DNA from: JBBIGV01 sp037447335
GTDB lineage: Bacteria > Bacteroidota > Ignavibacteria > Ignavibacteriales > Ignavibacteriaceae
Assembly (NCBI GenBank): GCA_037447335.1
Contig: JBBIGV010000023.1
Span: 1 to 46,738, forward strand
Reading direction: 5' to 3'
Length of the DNA: 46,738 nt
The position numbers and the translations under genes are program-made. The stretch's first letter is position 1. The number at the start of each line of letters is the position of its first letter. Below the pieces are notes generated by a model. The model was given only the letters and a program-made list of their open reading frames with translations, was not told the DNA's origin and did no database searches. Shown here one piece after another: positions 8,675-17,453 of this stretch.

Positions 8675-8703
8675 TTGACAATTGACAAATTATTACCTAA
8701 ATA
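8675..8703 (+). promoter_or_regulatory. Putative promoter of the repeat-protein gene
   Basis: TTGACA (8675-8680), 17 bases, TAAATA (8698-8703), about 90 bases before the ATG at 8793. Pattern match only. Confidence 0.4.
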
Positions 8704-8792
8704 TCTGAGGATACATTTCTATTTGTTGCTGAACATACCACAGCGAGGTCAATAGAATAAAAATTTTATTCTAAAAATTGAAAGGAGTTACT

Positions 8793-10349
8793 ATGCGAAC
8801 CATTTATACTTTAACCGCAGTATTGATACTTTTTGCTTTTACGGCATTTCCTCAATCTATTTCAAACAATCTGAAAACCCCGGAAAAGTTTTTCATTCCG
8901 TTACTTCAGGATATTAGTAATTTAAAATCAGCAGGAATTCCGCTTACTGAAAAGCAGGAAGAATTTCTCTCAAAATTTCAATCCATTCGTCTTGATAGGC
9001 TATCAGACAATCCGCGCAGATTTGTTAACTCTGAATCATCAGAAGTTAAAAACTTAAAAATCTACACAATGATAAATCTTCCTTCAGGATATTTACAAAC
9101 TGAAACAATAACTCAACACTGGGATGGGAGCGCATGGGTTAATGAATGGAAGGATTCGTACACCTATGATGGTAATAACAATTTGATTGAATCAATCGGG
9201 CAGACTTGGTCAGGAGGTACCTGGACTGATACTTGGAAAGATGTTTATACCTACGATAGTAATAATAACCTCATAGAATCTATATCTCAATATTGGGTTA
9301 GCGGTACCTGGGAGAACACTTCCAAAGCTATTTATACATACGCTCCAAATAACAATTTAATCGAAATAGTTTTTCAAGACTGGAGTGGAGGCACCTGGGT
9401 TAATTCCTCTAGATATTCAGCTGTATATGACGCTAATAATAATGTGTCGGAATTTATCCTGCAGGTGTGGAGCAGTGGTACCTGGGTAAACCAGTGGAAA
9501 GAAATTTACAGTTATAATAGCAGCAACAATCTTATCGAACGGGTTCAGCAAACCTGGACAGGAAGTGCCTGGGAAAATGAATGGAGATATACGCTCACTT
9601 ACGATGGGAACAATAATCTTACTGAAGCATTAAGCCAAATATGGAATGGAAGCGCCTGGGATAATGACTGGAAGTTTCTTTACACCTACGATGCAAACAA
9701 CAATGTGCTTGAAGAACTTACACAAACTTGGGATGGCAGCGCCTGGGTAAATGTCTGGAAAACAACATTTTCTTATGATTCAAATAATAATAATATTGAG
9801 TTAATTACTCAGGTGTGGAACGGCAGCGCCTGGCAAAATAGCTATAGAGCTGCTTCTGTATATACAGGTAATAACCTGACCGAGTTGCTTAATCAATTCT
9901 GGGATGGAGCTGCATGGCAAAATTCCGACAAAGCGTTCTATAGTTATGATACTAATAACAACCGGACTGAAGAGTTATACCAGGTATGGAATTCAGGCGC
10001 ATGGGAAAATTATACACGATACTTATATGCTTATATGCCCGCAGCTTCAATTGATGATGAAAATGTTTCAGAGTTCAGCTATCATCTGTGGAATAATTAT
10101 CCCAATCCTTTCAATCCATCTACCAATATACAGTATGCAGTCAGCAGCCCGCAATTTGTAACACTTAAAGTGTTTGATGTTTTGGGTAAGGAAGTGGCAA
10201 CACTTGTAAATGACTATAAGGAAGCAGGCACTCATAGTGTTGTGTTTGATGCTGCATCCGCCGGAGGCGGACTACCGAGCGGAGTTTACTTCTATCGCTT
10301 AACAGCAGGCGAGTATGTGAGCACAAAAAGCATGCTTCTGCTGAAGTAA
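8793..10349 (+). CDS. Secreted 11-repeat protein with type IX sorting domain
   Basis: Start placed at ATG 8793, not the in-frame TTG at 8778, because AAAGGAG (8781-8787) sits at the right distance and the protein then begins with a clean signal peptide (MRTIYTLTAVLILFAFTAFPQS). The 518-residue product has 11 tandem units of about 29 residues of the form xxxxQxWxGSAWxNxWKxxYTYDxNNNLIE (about 9100-10035). It ends with a type IX secretion domain: NNYPNPFNPSTNIQY, LKVFDVLGKEVATL and SGVYFYRL. Surface or extracellular; function unknown. The aromatic/Asn-rich units suggest a beta-solenoid or carbohydrate-binding surface, which is inference. A strong terminator follows. Confidence 0.9.
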   Translation: MRTIYTLTAVLILFAFTAFPQSISNNLKTPEKFFIPLLQDISNLKSAGIPLTEKQEEFLSKFQSIRLDRLSDNPRRFVNSESSEVKNLKIYTMINLPSGYLQTETITQHWDGSAWVNEWKDSYTYDGNNNLIESIGQTWSGGTWTDTWKDVYTYDSNNNLIESISQYWVSGTWENTSKAIYTYAPNNNLIEIVFQDWSGGTWVNSSRYSAVYDANNNVSEFILQVWSSGTWVNQWKEIYSYNSSNNLIERVQQTWTGSAWENEWRYTLTYDGNNNLTEALSQIWNGSAWDNDWKFLYTYDANNNVLEELTQTWDGSAWVNVWKTTFSYDSNNNNIELITQVWNGSAWQNSYRAASVYTGNNLTELLNQFWDGAAWQNSDKAFYSYDTNNNRTEELYQVWNSGAWENYTRYLYAYMPAASIDDENVSEFSYHLWNNYPNPFNPSTNIQYAVSSPQFVTLKVFDVLGKEVATLVNDYKEAGTHSVVFDAASAGGGLPSGVYFYRLTAGEYVSTKSMLLLK

Positions 10350-10378
10350 CTGTTTGTTTTAAGATCGTTTTATTTATA

Positions 10379-10406
10379 AGGCTGCTGATCGGGCAGCCTT
10401 TTTTAT
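10379..10406 (+). terminator. Rho-independent terminator
   Basis: Stem AGGCTGC (10379-10385) and GCAGCCT (10393-10399), 7-base loop, followed by a T-run. Sits 30 bases after the repeat-protein gene. Confidence 0.8.
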
Positions 10407-10484
10407 TGAAGTATTGAAACCTTAGATTTTGAATCCCATGCCGGCTGGTATAAAAAACCTTTCAATGTGAAAGTGAATTATTTT

Positions 10485-13103
10485 TTATGCCCGGTTAGAT
10501 GTTTGTGTGATTTTTATTACACCAAAAAGATTTAAATAATTAACAAGCTGCTTACCATCTATCACAGAAGTATTTGCCGGCACGGCTATTCGCTCCTCCA
10601 GTGTGAACATATCAGGCAGCAGAATAAATAGTTTTTCATAGTCTGAAGACATTCTCTCAAGTATGAAGTCTCTTATTTTATCGGCGCTGATATTATGACC
10701 GGAAAAAATTGCAGCGAGTGTTCGGATTTCACGTCCGTTTTTATAATTCATTCCATGAATTATAAGTCTGTTTTTCATCAGCCTGTCTTCTTCTTCTATT
10801 AGCCGGGTATATCCTAATCTCATAAAGAAATTCTTTATAGCCTGCAGCCGGACATCATCGCCCAGTTTGTTCATCCTGTTAAATAATGACTCTGACATTC
10901 CCGGTTTATCTTTTCCATTTATAAGATCAGATAGATTAAATATATTCAGCCAATCATTAAGATTGAAAAATGAGTTAACATAGTCAGCAGACAAAGTTTC
11001 AAACACGTTTCTGTTCAAGATCCTTTTATCGGCAAGTGTTTGATAGATTTTTTCTTCAATGGAATTTTTTGTCAGGATGCTGGAAATAGTAGCATCGTCA
11101 TTTCCCACGGCTTCTTCAGCGCTCCATACAGAAACCGGATTCCACCATCTGTCAAAGTGGATAAGATGAGAGAGGTTTTTAAGCTCCCATCTGAAACGAG
11201 CTGACTTTGTCCCCGCAACAAACACTGAAGCATCTTTACTTTTATTGAATCTTTCTATTAATTGGCTTAATTCCTGAGTTGACATACCAGGTTGATATGA
11301 AATAAAGTCCACTCCTTTAAGTTCAAGAAATTTTTCAATCTTTTTAGTCCCTCCCTTATCATATTGAGAGAGTATAAGACACTTCTGTCTGTCAGTAATT
11401 GCATTATTCAGAATGTTAAGCAGCAAATCAGCTTTTATTCCGGATGATTTTCTTCCGCTAAAGTTTGTTATTTGAGTAAGCTGATGCACAAGAGTGAAAA
11501 TGTTTCCCTGTAGTCTTACGGGATTACCTTCATCAAGTAAAAAGTAAATATTTTCCTGACCCTTCTTTAATGCAAGCTCATACTCCTGCTGCTGTTCGTC
11601 TGCCATGTCAGACCAATAAAGAATATTCTGCTGCGGGAAAATATCACAGGATATTTCCTTTCTGCTGCGAGCCAGAATTTTAAATTCTTTAGATGTTACA
11701 GCAATTTTTTCTTCAAGCGTGTTGAGGATTTGCGGATCATTTTTAGTTCCGACAGCATACAAAAACTCAGGGTTAAGACTGTTTAGAAAAAATTCCGAAT
11801 CAGATTTACCATAATTTTTTAGCTGAGTCAGTTCATCAAGCACAACGCAGTTAAATTTTGAGAGATTGCGATTATCAAGCAGATCATTCGCAATGTCTTT
11901 GAACAGATCTGTATACGATGTAACTGCTATCTGAACAGGTTTATTCCATAAAGCTTTTCGGGTTTCAGCATCACCCGATATAACAGCAAAGCTATGACGC
12001 GGAAGCAATTCATTTATATAAGGCTCCCAGCACCGGTTGAGATATCCGGATTCTTTAATTACCGGCTGATTTATCTGGCTTTGTGAAGTAATAATGAGAG
12101 TATTCTTTATATCATTTTGCCTGAAAAGAATTTTTAATGCTGAAACTATTTGTACATAAACATCAAGCGTGGGCTCATCCTTGATGAAAACATAATTATT
12201 AGCCGCCAATAACTTAGCTGCTTCGATCTGGTGTGGATATAGCCGGCTTAAAATTTCACGTTCTTCTTTAGCTCCTATTTTTCTAGAAGGTTGTAATAGA
12301 GGTAGAAAAGACTTATAATCAACCGTCCTTATTTTACTCGCCGTTATATCCTTCAGAGAAAGTTGTTTGATTTTTGATGAGCTTATTCTGAACTGTGCTT
12401 CCGACAGAACGGGTGTATTAACAGAAGGAATATTAATAACCTGAGGTTCATAAGCTGTAATTACCCCGGTTTTAATTTTAAATACCGGTGGAACAACCAG
12501 ATTGCTCAAACTTTGAATTCTGACCTTGAACAATTTCGGAAGTGTATGAATGCTCTGAAAATAAATTTGTTGTATTTGCTCTGTCCACTCAGCAGAGTTC
12601 TGAATATTCAAAAGATCGATGTTGATTATCTTTGGTTTAATGGATGCAAACTTATCATGGATTTCTGGTTCTTTAAATTGATAAACAATACGTAATTGCT
12701 TTGGTCGTTTAATCAGTGGTAATTCTGAACTTATGCCGGTCTCAGCGAGAAAGAATTTTTCTGAGGATGAAGTGACTCGAGGAAATTTATTATTTAGTTC
12801 AACCTTGCGCTGCCCTGGTTTACCTATTCCGAAAAAAACAGCGTTTGTGCGAACTTTGGCAAAAGCATAATTAATATGAACATCAATTAATTCAGGTTCT
12901 GTAATAGAACTGGTATAAGTGCTGTTGGATACAGGACTTATCCACTTATTCAGATGTGCAACTTTTTCGAGTTTGTAATAAAAGGGTTCAACTTCCTGTT
13001 TAACTGGAATTGCAGGGCGAAGCCACTTTTGCCAGCTTGAACTATCGGGCAGTTCAATTTCGGACAGGGAAGAAGCAACCTTCTTCCTTATCTGTCTGAT
13101 CAT
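10485..13103 (-). CDS. Degenerate SNF2-like protein with Mrr-like C-terminal domain
   Basis: 872 residues. Residues 1-280 match nothing I recognise. Residues 287-700 follow the SNF2 helicase layout: RLYPHQIEAA (287-296), motif II VVLDELTQLKN (420-430), and LSHLIHFDRWWNPVSVW (644-660). Key catalytic parts are lost. The Walker A position reads DEPTLDVYVQI (309-319), where DEMGLGKTxQx is expected, so the glycines and the lysine are gone. The motif VI stretch after the WWNP block has no arginine fingers. The C-terminal part (about 745-865) ends like Mrr-type nuclease domains (DKIRDFILERM, SVIDGKQLVNYL) but no D-QxK motif is visible. The long intact frame argues for a maintained pseudo-enzyme. It follows its partner gene by 2 bases. 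Substrate and role unknown. Confidence 0.7.
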   Translation of the reverse strand: MIRQIRKKVASSLSEIELPDSSSWQKWLRPAIPVKQEVEPFYYKLEKVAHLNKWISPVSNSTYTSSITEPELIDVHINYAFAKVRTNAVFFGIGKPGQRKVELNNKFPRVTSSSEKFFLAETGISSELPLIKRPKQLRIVYQFKEPEIHDKFASIKPKIINIDLLNIQNSAEWTEQIQQIYFQSIHTLPKLFKVRIQSLSNLVVPPVFKIKTGVITAYEPQVINIPSVNTPVLSEAQFRISSSKIKQLSLKDITASKIRTVDYKSFLPLLQPSRKIGAKEEREILSRLYPHQIEAAKLLAANNYVFIKDEPTLDVYVQIVSALKILFRQNDIKNTLIITSQSQINQPVIKESGYLNRCWEPYINELLPRHSFAVISGDAETRKALWNKPVQIAVTSYTDLFKDIANDLLDNRNLSKFNCVVLDELTQLKNYGKSDSEFFLNSLNPEFLYAVGTKNDPQILNTLEEKIAVTSKEFKILARSRKEISCDIFPQQNILYWSDMADEQQQEYELALKKGQENIYFLLDEGNPVRLQGNIFTLVHQLTQITNFSGRKSSGIKADLLLNILNNAITDRQKCLILSQYDKGGTKKIEKFLELKGVDFISYQPGMSTQELSQLIERFNKSKDASVFVAGTKSARFRWELKNLSHLIHFDRWWNPVSVWSAEEAVGNDDATISSILTKNSIEEKIYQTLADKRILNRNVFETLSADYVNSFFNLNDWLNIFNLSDLINGKDKPGMSESLFNRMNKLGDDVRLQAIKNFFMRLGYTRLIEEEDRLMKNRLIIHGMNYKNGREIRTLAAIFSGHNISADKIRDFILERMSSDYEKLFILLPDMFTLEERIAVPANTSVIDGKQLVNYLNLFGVIKITQTSNRA

Positions 13104-13105
13104 GA

Positions 13106-13639
13106 TTATTCACTTGTCTTTTGAAGATGGACTTGTTCGCAGGCAACCATTAATCTTTCGAATGGTTCAAGCAAATTCCTGTTATCAGTTATTGCATTAA
13201 GCTTGTCGCGGATTTCAGGTAATTCAGATTCAAACTTTTTTGTTGTTTCAATGAATGCTTTTAAAGAGCCGTTCAGGTAAGAACTAAGCCCCTCTCTTTT
13301 TGATTGAGTTTTTTGAGGTGAACCGTCTTCAGAAAAAATTCGAACAACCCGGATACCTTGTTTATTGTTTACTCCGAGAAACAGCCTGTCGCGTACAAGG
13401 ATCAGGTCAATATCTTCATTTAATGCATTTAAAATGGGCATAGCAACAAGCTCAACCATAATATGCTCAAGAAGCACGCCTCCGTAAAGTGTCCTCTGGA
13501 AATTAGTCGGTTTTATCGGAGCGGTTACTCTGAACTCTAAAGGTTTAGTGTCGGCATCGGTTACCAAAATGGCACCCATTATACCCGAATTATTTTCCAG
13601 GTTATAAGTATCGAGGAATGCTATTTTCCGTAGCTCCAT
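13106..13639 (-). CDS. Conserved protein of unknown function paired with the SNF2-like gene
   Basis: 177 residues, soluble, no signal peptide. The N-terminal half holds a conserved-looking block: NNSGIMGAILVTDADTK, PLEFRVTAPIKPTNFQRTLYG and VELVAMPIL. The C-terminal half is helical (LKAFIETTKKFESELPEIRD). I have seen similar GxxGAxxVTDxxxxPLEFRxTxPxxPTxxQxxLYG blocks in uncharacterised bacterial proteins, but know no function. It lies 2 bases upstream of the SNF2-like gene, so the two are co-transcribed and likely work together. The two genes form an isolated two-gene operon. Confidence 0.7.
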   Translation of the reverse strand: MELRKIAFLDTYNLENNSGIMGAILVTDADTKPLEFRVTAPIKPTNFQRTLYGGVLLEHIMVELVAMPILNALNEDIDLILVRDRLFLGVNNKQGIRVVRIFSEDGSPQKTQSKREGLSSYLNGSLKAFIETTKKFESELPEIRDKLNAITDNRNLLEPFERLMVACEQVHLQKTSE

Positions 13640-13863
13640 TTATCCTCCATTCGTTATCAATTTTCTCTAAAATTATCGCTTATTTTTAACTATGGGTTTA
13701 CAAATTCAATGCCGGTGGGAGTATGGAGTTTATCCTGATTATTTATATGATTTTGGACTTGTTAAGGAGTTGTTAGCACTTAAAAAACTTTACCATTTTT
13801 CCGATGATCGGTAAAATTGAGCATAAAACTAATATTCTTATCAGAGACCGTTGTGGTTGTTGA

Positions 13864-15216
13864 TCACATTCTTCGCTGTAAGCTGTATTTATTTATTTTA
13901 TTGTAAAGAGTAGCCCTGTCTATCTTTAACGCTTCTGCACTCTTGGTAATATTCCAGTTGTTTTCCCGAAGAACGACAGCAATATGTTTCTTCTCCAAAG
14001 CAGAAATGCTGCGATCGCTCTTATCGTACTCACGTTCGAATTGATGTATTTGAAAGGGAAGATCATCAACTGTTATTTTATTCGACTTGCTGATAACAAC
14101 TGCCCGTTCGATTGCATTTTCGAGTTCGCGCACATTGCCGGGCCAATTGTACTTCATCAGAATGTCCATAACTTCCGCTGAAATTTCATCCTTTCTTCTG
14201 TTCATTGCTGAACAAAATTTGTTCAGAAAATGATATGCGAGAAGAGGTATATCTTCGGCTCTTTCTCTGAGCGGTGGAAGATTAATAGTGAACACATTCA
14301 TCCTGAAATAAAGGTCTTCTCTGAACTTTCCTTCTTTAACAAGTTTTTCAAGCTGTTCATTTGTTGCTGCGATGACCCTGAAGTCACTTTTTATCGGATT
14401 GGTACTTCCAACGCGTGTAAATAGTTTTGTTTCAATAACACGCAGAAGTTCTACCTGCATTTTATTGGATATAGTACCGATCTCATCCAAAAAAATTGAG
14501 CCGCAATGAGCCATTTCAAATTTTCCTTTGCGTTTGTAGTGAGCACCGGTGAATGCACCCTTTTCATGCCCAAACAGCTCGCTTTCAAGAAGAGATTCTG
14601 CTAATGAACCGCAGCTAACGGTTACGATGGGGAAGTATTTTCTTCTGCTGTTTGAGTGAATTGCCTTTGCAGCAAGTTCTTTACCGGTACCGCTTTCTCC
14701 CCGTATTAAAACCGTTGTGTCTGTTTGTGAAACAGAATTGATCAGTTCAAAAACTTTCTTCATTTCTTCGCTTTCACCAATCAGGCTATTCGGTCTGCTT
14801 AATTCGCTTATACTTTCTTTTAACCTGATGTTTTCATTTTTGAGATGTTTCTGACTTATTGCATTTTCAACAACGTTCGAAAGCTCATCCGGGTCAATCG
14901 GTTTGGTGATATAATCATATGCTCCACCCTTAAGCGCTTTTATTGCAGTGGGAACAGATGCAAAAGCTGTAATCATAATTACAGCTACTTCAGAATCAAA
15001 CTCTTTTACTTTTACGAGAAGATCGAGTCCGCTGATACCAGGCATTTTAATGTCTGCAAGTATCAGATCGTACATATTTTTTTCGAATAGTTTAAGCGCT
15101 TCCTCACCGCTTTCACAGGCTTCAACGATATATCCGTCTTCTTTGAACCAGTGATACAAAGATTGTCTTACAATTGGTTCATCATCAACAATAAGTATGT
15201 TCCCTTTGTGCTTCAT
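13864..15216 (-). CDS. NtrC-family sigma-54-dependent response regulator
   Basis: 450 residues with three domains: receiver (about 5-120, phospho-acceptor Asp55 in LILADIKMPG), AAA+ sigma-54 activator domain (about 145-370; Walker A GESGTGKE, GAFTGA sigma-54 contact loop, Walker B IFLDEIG) and a Fis-type helix-turn-helix at the C-terminus (NNWNITKSAEALKIDRATLY). It is encoded 9 bases after the diheme sensor kinase, its obvious partner. By analogy with ZraR/AtoC it should activate sigma-54 promoters; the divergent electron-transfer operon is the likely target, though I found no convincing -24/-12 promoter there. Confidence 0.93.
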   Translation of the reverse strand: MKHKGNILIVDDEPIVRQSLYHWFKEDGYIVEACESGEEALKLFEKNMYDLILADIKMPGISGLDLLVKVKEFDSEVAVIMITAFASVPTAIKALKGGAYDYITKPIDPDELSNVVENAISQKHLKNENIRLKESISELSRPNSLIGESEEMKKVFELINSVSQTDTTVLIRGESGTGKELAAKAIHSNSRRKYFPIVTVSCGSLAESLLESELFGHEKGAFTGAHYKRKGKFEMAHCGSIFLDEIGTISNKMQVELLRVIETKLFTRVGSTNPIKSDFRVIAATNEQLEKLVKEGKFREDLYFRMNVFTINLPPLRERAEDIPLLAYHFLNKFCSAMNRRKDEISAEVMDILMKYNWPGNVRELENAIERAVVISKSNKITVDDLPFQIHQFEREYDKSDRSISALEKKHIAVVLRENNWNITKSAEALKIDRATLYNKINKYSLQRRM

Positions 15217-15225
15217 AAAAATTCT

Positions 15226-16815
15226 TCATATGATATTATTTTGTGGAAAAGTTATTTTAAAAGTAGTCCCTTTCGTGGAAGTGTTTTCAACCTCTATTGA
15301 TCCATCGTGCTGCTTGATAATTCCGTACGCAACAGATAAACCCAGGCCGGTACCTTTTCCTTCTGCTTTTGTTGAATAAAACGGCTCGAATATGTAAGGC
15401 AGGTGTTCAGATGCGATTCCCTTACCGGCATCTGAAATCCTCAGGGATATTTCTTTTTTCGATTCTTCCAGGTTAATACTGAGGGTGCCGCCTTCATCCA
15501 TTGCTTCGATGGCATTGATAAAAATTGAAATCAGTGCCTGCTCAATTTTTGCTGCATCACAGATAAAGCGAATTTCATTAGAAGTGTAATTCTTCGATAC
15601 AATTAACTTATTCAGCTCAATATGATGATTGATAATACTCAGTGCCTTCTCTATACAATCGGTAAAAATATGTTCTCTGAATATCTCATCTCCACTGCTG
15701 GAAAAAAGGAGAAGGTCTTTAACTATCCTTCCGCATCGTGCAGATTCTGAAGAAACAAGATCAAGATAGGTTATAAGTTCTTCGGTGTTTTTGTTGTTAT
15801 TGAGTTTTGATAATTTTTTTGAAATAAGCCTGCTGTAAGTTAAAATTCCTTCAAGCGGATTGTTAAGTTCATGTGCAACAGTAGCTGATAACTTACCCAG
15901 TGATGCGAGTTTTTCTACCCGAGTCATATGAGCATAAATTTCTTTAAGCTCGCTGTTTTTTTGATCAACTTTTTCATTAAGGGTTTCGGACCATTCTTTA
16001 ATTTCTTTATATGCGCTGTTAAGTTGTGCGGACATTTTATTGAACTCTGAAGCCATTTGACCAAGTTCATCTTTTTTATTCACCGGGATTTTATAATCCA
16101 GATTGCCTTTTGAAATAGCATCAATGCCCTTTGAAATTTCCTTCATAGGTCTTTTTACCAGAACTGTAATAAAAAAAATTGAAATGGCAGAAATAAGCAG
16201 CGTTAATGCAACAGAATTTGTGATGATACTTATAGTATTTGCATATACAATATTATCCATCATGGCTGTTGAAAGCTGTACATCAAGAACACCGAGTATA
16301 TTTATATCTTCCGAATGGGCATGGCACGGCGGACCTGCACAGGCACGCTCATTACTGATAGGATTTATTAAACCTAAAACTCTTGTGCCGTCTTTATTCA
16401 CAAATTCACGTATCATTTCATTTTGAGGAAGATGAACCGGAAGGTCGGTGCGTGAATGGCAAACATAGCATGCTTCGTCATCCAGATTTACAAAACTGTT
16501 TATTTCCGTAGAATCCGTCGAATAACTTATCTCACCCTGCTTATTGTAAATTCTGATCTTAACAACGCCCTCTTCTGTTCCGATTGTGTTAATGATTTGA
16601 TATACATCTTCATTCCTGTTAAGAAGCATACTGTAGCGCGTCGATTTTTTTATTACGTCGCTTATATTATATGCATTGCGTGTGTTTGCCTCCCTCAGTT
16701 CACTGCGGAGGTTTGCTACAGTGTAAATAGTGTAAGCAGTAAGATGAACTACAAGCGTACCCGAAATAAGAATAATAAGCTTAACACTCAAACGATTCCA
16801 TTTACCTAATTTCAT
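15226..16815 (-). CDS. Membrane sensor histidine kinase with periplasmic two-heme sensor domain
   Basis: 529 residues. Membrane helix 1 (about 12-35), periplasmic domain (36-195), membrane helix 2 (about 194-221), HAMP (about 222-270), coiled coil, HisKA with His315 in VAHELNNPLEG, and a HATPase domain with N-box NAIEAMDEGG and G-boxes ISDAGKGIA and GKGTGLGLS. The periplasmic domain carries one classic heme site CYVCH (116-120) and one CX4CH site (C159, C164, His165) followed by AH. It is likely a redox or ligand sensor using covalently bound heme c; that is inferred from the motifs. Paralogue of the kinase at 20775. Co-transcribed with the NtrC-type regulator and divergent from the cytochrome operon. 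Confidence 0.9.
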   Translation of the reverse strand: MKLGKWNRLSVKLIILISGTLVVHLTAYTIYTVANLRSELREANTRNAYNISDVIKKSTRYSMLLNRNEDVYQIINTIGTEEGVVKIRIYNKQGEISYSTDSTEINSFVNLDDEACYVCHSRTDLPVHLPQNEMIREFVNKDGTRVLGLINPISNERACAGPPCHAHSEDINILGVLDVQLSTAMMDNIVYANTISIITNSVALTLLISAISIFFITVLVKRPMKEISKGIDAISKGNLDYKIPVNKKDELGQMASEFNKMSAQLNSAYKEIKEWSETLNEKVDQKNSELKEIYAHMTRVEKLASLGKLSATVAHELNNPLEGILTYSRLISKKLSKLNNNKNTEELITYLDLVSSESARCGRIVKDLLLFSSSGDEIFREHIFTDCIEKALSIINHHIELNKLIVSKNYTSNEIRFICDAAKIEQALISIFINAIEAMDEGGTLSINLEESKKEISLRISDAGKGIASEHLPYIFEPFYSTKAEGKGTGLGLSVAYGIIKQHDGSIEVENTSTKGTTFKITFPQNNII

Positions 16816-17453
16816 CTTATCATATTCCTCTTAACAGATTTCTCATTAAAAATTACTTTACCGCAATAGTTGTATTAATTAGTCACCTTACGCAAAAATA
16901 ATCAGTAAAGAAATGACATCTTTGTTTTCTGTGTTTAGTTCACTCCTCAAATAAAAATTTTTAAATAATGAGTATTTGTTTTCTTAATAAAAGATGTCAT
17001 GTCTCTATCTTGCGTAATGTGAGTTAATTATATAATACAAAAATCATGCAAACCGACCGGTGAATGATCGGATCTTAATTCACAGCAGATTGGTTGTTAA
17101 CACAAAAAGGTTGTTAATCATTAGCGATTTCATATCACAAGATGATTTTATGAATCTGGATTCCAAAAAACAGAAGAAGAATAAAGTTTTCATATAGAAC
17201 TTTACATCAATAATGTGAACGGACTTTTCGGGTTCGTACTTAAAGATCGTTTAGTTTGTCAGCAATGAGAATCATTTTTTTTCATTTTGAAGAAATATGT
17301 AGATTTATAAATGTTAAGTATTATACCGGACAATCAATAGCTAAACGAATTCAAATAGCTAAAAAAAATAAAAATGTGGTATGATTTTGAGTAATGAGTA
17401 CTAACTTTTTTAGAGTTATTACTAATTACTGAACAATCCGAAAGGAGGAGAAC
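16816..17453. promoter_or_regulatory. 638-bp divergent control region
   Basis: No gene. It separates the kinase/NtrC pair (minus) from the HybA/HybB/cytochrome operon (plus). It contains a long inverted repeat (16871-16923 with 16988-17040), a 9-bp direct repeat GGTTGTTAA (17092-17100 and 17109-17117) and a strong ribosome-binding site AAAGGAGGAG (17441-17450) for the iron-sulfur protein. Likely holds both divergent promoters and regulator sites. Confidence 0.6.
16871..17040. repeat. Outward-facing inverted repeat between divergent operons
   Basis: Read outward on each strand, both arms carry GATGTCAT, then TTGCGTAA, then TGTGA or GGTGAC, then TTAATTA and AATACAA, in the same order. The arms are 16871-16923 (minus orientation) and 16988-17040 (plus orientation), about 65 bases apart. 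Conservation of several blocks in order suggests twin promoters or operators read by the same factor. Confidence 0.6.

Larger units (their letters stand above)
8394..8792. other. Intergenic stretch: hairpin, transposon-like relic, promoter
   Basis: This 399-bp gap has no intact gene. It holds a terminator-like hairpin (8432-8456), a 52-bp segment repeated at the right window end (8503-8554), a short possible relic of a transposase start (MRFEEAYD-like codons near 8580-8604, interrupted by stops) and a promoter-like sequence (8675-8703). Confidence 0.6.

Noticed and set aside
9100..10035. Repeated sequence considered as a CRISPR or satellite array
   Set aside because: The period is a codon multiple, the units differ as coding repeats do and they lie inside one secreted protein.
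17374..17390. TGGTATGATTTTGAG as a sigma-54 promoter for the HybA-like operon
   Set aside because: The -24 half is fair, but the -12 GC is replaced by AG, so it fails the GG-N10-GC rule. No better match was found in 16816-17453.
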